A stretch of DNA of 64,000 nt from contig CAWHBI010000014.1 of the NCBI GenBank assembly GCA_963827545.1, forward strand, positions 1 through 64,000. Direction: 5' to 3'. Below the pieces are notes generated by a model, which saw only the letters and a program-made list of their open reading frames with translations, was not told the DNA's origin and ran no database searches. This document shows positions 61,439 to 64,000 of the stretch, one piece after another. This DNA comes from AWTP1-13 sp963827545 (GTDB lineage Bacteria; Pseudomonadota; Alphaproteobacteria; Rhizobiales; Hyphomicrobiaceae). Each line of letters opens with the position of its first letter. The stretch's first letter is position 1. A program made the position numbers and the translations under genes.

Positions 61439-64000
61439 ATGGCGACGAATTCCGGCGGCGTGCTGGCTGCATTGCGCGCCGCGCTCAACAGTCTCTGGCT
61501 CTGCCGCGTCAGCGTGCTGAGCGTGGCTGCGGGACTGCTCCTGCTTTTCTACGCACCGCAGGCACAGGCCGTCTTTTTCGACCTTCACACCTGGGAGGTG
61601 GGGCTGCGGCATTGGGCGGCGTTCTACGCCTTCGTGTTCCTGTTCTGGATGCTGCCCACCCAGCTCAGCGCGCGGGTGATGCTGCAGGTGGGGGAGGATC
61701 GCCTCCCCGAGGGCCACGACGCCTCTTATGCCTGGCTCATGGTCCACCTGCCGTGGCTGCTCGCACTCGTGTGCCTTGCGAGCGTCGCCGCGGGCCAGTA
61801 CGCGGCACTCGAGCAGGTTCCGGATGAAAAGGGCCGCGACGACCTCGAGCAGGCCGCCTACATCCAGGTGATCGCCTTGGGCTGGATAACCGTGGCCTTC
61901 ATCGGCGTATGGGTGCTGGCCTGGATGGTGCTGCGCCCGCTGCTCAATCGCTTCGCCGCCAGGAGCGGCCTGCTCGACAACTTCGTGTTCCGCTTCATTG
62001 CAACGGCAATGTTTGGACAGCAAGCCGCCAGAGGCGCTGATCGAGAGGGTGGTGGCGCGGTCGAGGGCAGCAACTCGGCGGCATTCCCGCCTCAACAGCT
62101 GCAAACAGCCTGGTCGGCCATCCTGTTGCTGCTGATCTGGCTAGCGAGCCTGTATTTCGTCTACCTGTCGCCGCTCGAAATCGCCCCGACACTGAGCCGC
62201 GCACCCATGCTGCCCGTCCTGATCGGCATCTGGGTTCCCGTGCTGACCCTCCTGGTCTACTTCGCCCACCGGCTTCGTTTGCCGATCCTGGCAGCTTTCA
62301 TCCTGCTCACGACGTTCCTGTCCAACGTCATACCGGGCCTGCATGACATGCGCATCCTCGCGCAGGTGAGCCAGAACGCACCCATTCAGAGCCGGCAACC
62401 GACGCTCGAGGAGTCGCTCAGGTGGTGGCGCAAGGCCAACGGATGCCCTCAGGAACTGCGAACGGACTGCAAGGTGCGGCCCATCATCGTCGCCGCCGAG
62501 GGCGGCGCAAGCCGCGCGGCCTTTTTCACGGCCAGCCTGCTCGCACAACTTGAAGACCTTTCGGACCCGGCCGTGCGCGGCGCCTCTGCCGGACCGCCCC
62601 TGTTCTCACGGCAACTCTTTGCCATTTCCTCCATCTCTGGAAGCTCTCTGGGCGCGGCAGTCTTCGCGGCACTGCGCGAGGATGCGCGCGCGGAAGCCTG
62701 GCCGCGACCCCGGCCCGAAGCAGCCGACAACGCCCTTTGGTTCAGGACCGGCAGGGCCGTGGGCGTCGGCGGCGTGAAACCTCAGCCGCTGCCTTCCGCC
62801 ACCACGCGCAAAGACATCGTGCAGCAGGTCCTTGCAGGGGACTTCCTCACGCCGGCCGCCGCCGCTCTCAACCTCGATCTGTTGGTGCCGTTCCACGCCA
62901 AGACCTACAACCCAGGCGATCGCACCTATTTCCTGGAAGCGTCATGGGAGCAGCGCTTCGCGGACCCTTCAGGGCGCGCTCGCGGCGCGGTGAAGTCCAC
63001 CTTCGAGCGCGCCTTCTCGTCGCTGGCGCCCGAGGAGAGTACCTGGCGCCCGCATCTCATCTTCAACGGCACGTCCGTTACCACCGGCCGGCGCATCATC
63101 ACGTCGACCCTCTACCCGCTCTTCCGCTCGCCCGACGATCCCCAGGAATTGCCGGACGATCAGCGAACGATCGAATCGGTGTTTCGCAACTCCTATGACA
63201 CCTACGACCTGTTGTGTCTCCCCGATGAGCTTGCAGCCGGTGGCGCATGTACCTGCCTCCAGCGCGGCAAGAAGCACGAGCTGCAGACGCTGCGCATCAA
63301 GGGATGCGACGTCCGGCTGAGCACAGCGGTTTCCAACAGCGCCCGCTTCCCCGTCATCTCCTCGCACGGCGACATCGGCCGCAAGCCCGCGGACCGCATC
63401 GTCGACGGCGCCTACTTCGACTATTCGGGCATCGTCTCCGCCCTGGAGCTGCACGTGCAGATCACCAGGCTCGACGACAATCTCCGCCCGTTCGTGCTGT
63501 TCCTGACCAACGACCCAGGCTTCAACCCGCGCGCCTGCCAGCCGGATACGGGCGCGTCGGGGCCAATCGACGAGCTCGATGTCCTGCGGCTGCCGGCCGT
63601 GCCACCGTCTTCCAGCGATCGGGAGTTGTTCTCAATGCTGCGCTATCCGCTCGACGCGCTGGTCAACGTCCGCGTAGCTCGCTCCGAGCAGACCATGGCC
63701 CAAACGGTCCTGCTCAACCGCTATGAGAATCTCAAAGCAGGCTTCATGACTGCCCCTCAGAAACTCGCTGACCTGAGAGAGGGCCTCCAAGCCTACATGA
63801 GCTTCGACATCATATCGGTGGGCGCGCGCTGCAACAGGGAGAGGCAGGTCCGCCCCATCCCCATGAACTGGTGGCTGGCGATGCCGACGCAGGCCTACCT
63901 CGATCAGGAAATCTGCGCGCCCCACAATCGCGGGTCCATAGCAGGCGTCTTGTCCCAGCTGGGCGAGCAGCCGCCGCCGGAGGACCGCCCGCAGCACACC
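61439..64000 (+). CDS. Membrane-anchored patatin-like protein, runs off the window
   Basis: 854 codons read without a stop to the window end. The N-terminal 330 residues hold about six or seven hydrophobic spans (LSVAAGLLLLFYAPQAQAVF, AFYAFVFLFWMLPTQL, WLMVHLPWLLALVCLASVA, VIALGWITVAFIGVWVLAWM, ILLLLIWLASLYFVYL, VLIGIWVPVLTLLVYFA, ILAAFILLTTFLSNV). The patatin-like domain follows: oxyanion region VAAEGGASRAAFFTASLLAQ, nucleophile elbow ISSISGSSLGAAVF (GxSxG) and the second dyad residue in IVDGAYFDYSG. It is expected to be a lipase or acyl hydrolase at the membrane. The start follows AGGGGG. Substrate and role are unknown. Confidence 0.75.
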   Translation, partial: MATNSGGVLAALRAALNSLWLCRVSVLSVAAGLLLLFYAPQAQAVFFDLHTWEVGLRHWAAFYAFVFLFWMLPTQLSARVMLQVGEDRLPEGHDASYAWLMVHLPWLLALVCLASVAAGQYAALEQVPDEKGRDDLEQAAYIQVIALGWITVAFIGVWVLAWMVLRPLLNRFAARSGLLDNFVFRFIATAMFGQQAARGADREGGGAVEGSNSAAFPPQQLQTAWSAILLLLIWLASLYFVYLSPLEIAPTLSRAPMLPVLIGIWVPVLTLLVYFAHRLRLPILAAFILLTTFLSNVIPGLHDMRILAQVSQNAPIQSRQPTLEESLRWWRKANGCPQELRTDCKVRPIIVAAEGGASRAAFFTASLLAQLEDLSDPAVRGASAGPPLFSRQLFAISSISGSSLGAAVFAALREDARAEAWPRPRPEAADNALWFRTGRAVGVGGVKPQPLPSATTRKDIVQQVLAGDFLTPAAAALNLDLLVPFHAKTYNPGDRTYFLEASWEQRFADPSGRARGAVKSTFERAFSSLAPEESTWRPHLIFNGTSVTTGRRIITSTLYPLFRSPDDPQELPDDQRTIESVFRNSYDTYDLLCLPDELAAGGACTCLQRGKKHELQTLRIKGCDVRLSTAVSNSARFPVISSHGDIGRKPADRIVDGAYFDYSGIVSALELHVQITRLDDNLRPFVLFLTNDPGFNPRACQPDTGASGPIDELDVLRLPAVPPSSSDRELFSMLRYPLDALVNVRVARSEQTMAQTVLLNRYENLKAGFMTAPQKLADLREGLQAYMSFDIISVGARCNRERQVRPIPMNWWLAMPTQAYLDQEICAPHNRGSIAGVLSQLGEQPPPEDRPQHT

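Overview
The window reads as a chromosomal segment of a GC-rich alphaproteobacterium, most likely from the Hyphomicrobiales (Rhizobiales). The grounds are the linked block eno-ftsB-pdhA-pdhB-pdhC-lpd, the PleC/PdhS-like histidine kinase, the DUF6867 gene behind livF, the ligase-associated exonuclease, the paired TIGR02281 aspartic proteases, and the palindromic intergenic repeat families. No genus is claimed. I see no rRNA, tRNA, CRISPR array, prophage or transposase gene.

Layout. 0-5 kb: 3' end of nrdA, nrdB of the tyrosine-less (class Ic, Chlamydia-like) type, an ankyrin-glyoxalase fusion and small membrane proteins; this stretch carries seven apparent single-base indels. 4.8-7.8 kb: a cobalamin riboswitch, a 24-residue ORF, a 134-residue ORF, and metE coupled to it. 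8-19.6 kb: dusA, a thioredoxin-like protein, a cyclase, ligase-associated exonuclease plus ATP-dependent DNA ligase, a desaturase, an FMN hydroxyacid oxidase, Uma2, phosphomannomutase and two aspartic proteases. 20-23.4 kb: histidine kinase, metallo-hydrolase, uracil-DNA glycosylase-like protein. 23.5-34.3 kb: livHMGF, DUF6867, an acyl-CoA ligase and a LivK-type binding protein. A pair of perfect parS sites lies between livG and livF. An NfeD protease/slipin pair is enclosed by two 150-bp direct repeats. 34.4-38.5 kb: a toxin-antitoxin pair, HlyU-like protein, P1 peptidase and D-amino-acid dehydrogenase-like enzyme. 39-42 kb: a TRAP transporter behind a palindromic operator. 42.4-56 kb: a formylglycine-generating-enzyme-like protein, dienelactone hydrolase, purB, glsB, then the pyruvate dehydrogenase cluster and enolase. 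56-61.3 kb: a signal peptidase I homologue lacking its catalytic residues, queC, three small or unknown genes, an SDR, a YhhQ-type queuosine-precursor transporter, and divergently an XRE-HTH domain fused to QueF. The window ends inside a membrane-anchored patatin-like protein.

How the genes work together. The pyruvate dehydrogenase genes feed acetyl-CoA directly from enolase-end glycolysis, but the operon is interrupted by GFA and Uma2 genes and by repeat elements. queC makes preQ0, the QueF domain reduces preQ0 to preQ1, and YhhQ imports these bases. The HTH-QueF fusion facing yhhQ across a promoter region rich in GTCT/AGAC half-sites suggests an enzyme that regulates its own pathway, and is the most novel-looking system here. 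A second theme is genome plasticity: GC-rich palindromic elements sit in frame inside DNA ligase, pdhB, pdhC and the signal-peptide region of the SUMF1-like gene without closing the reading frame.
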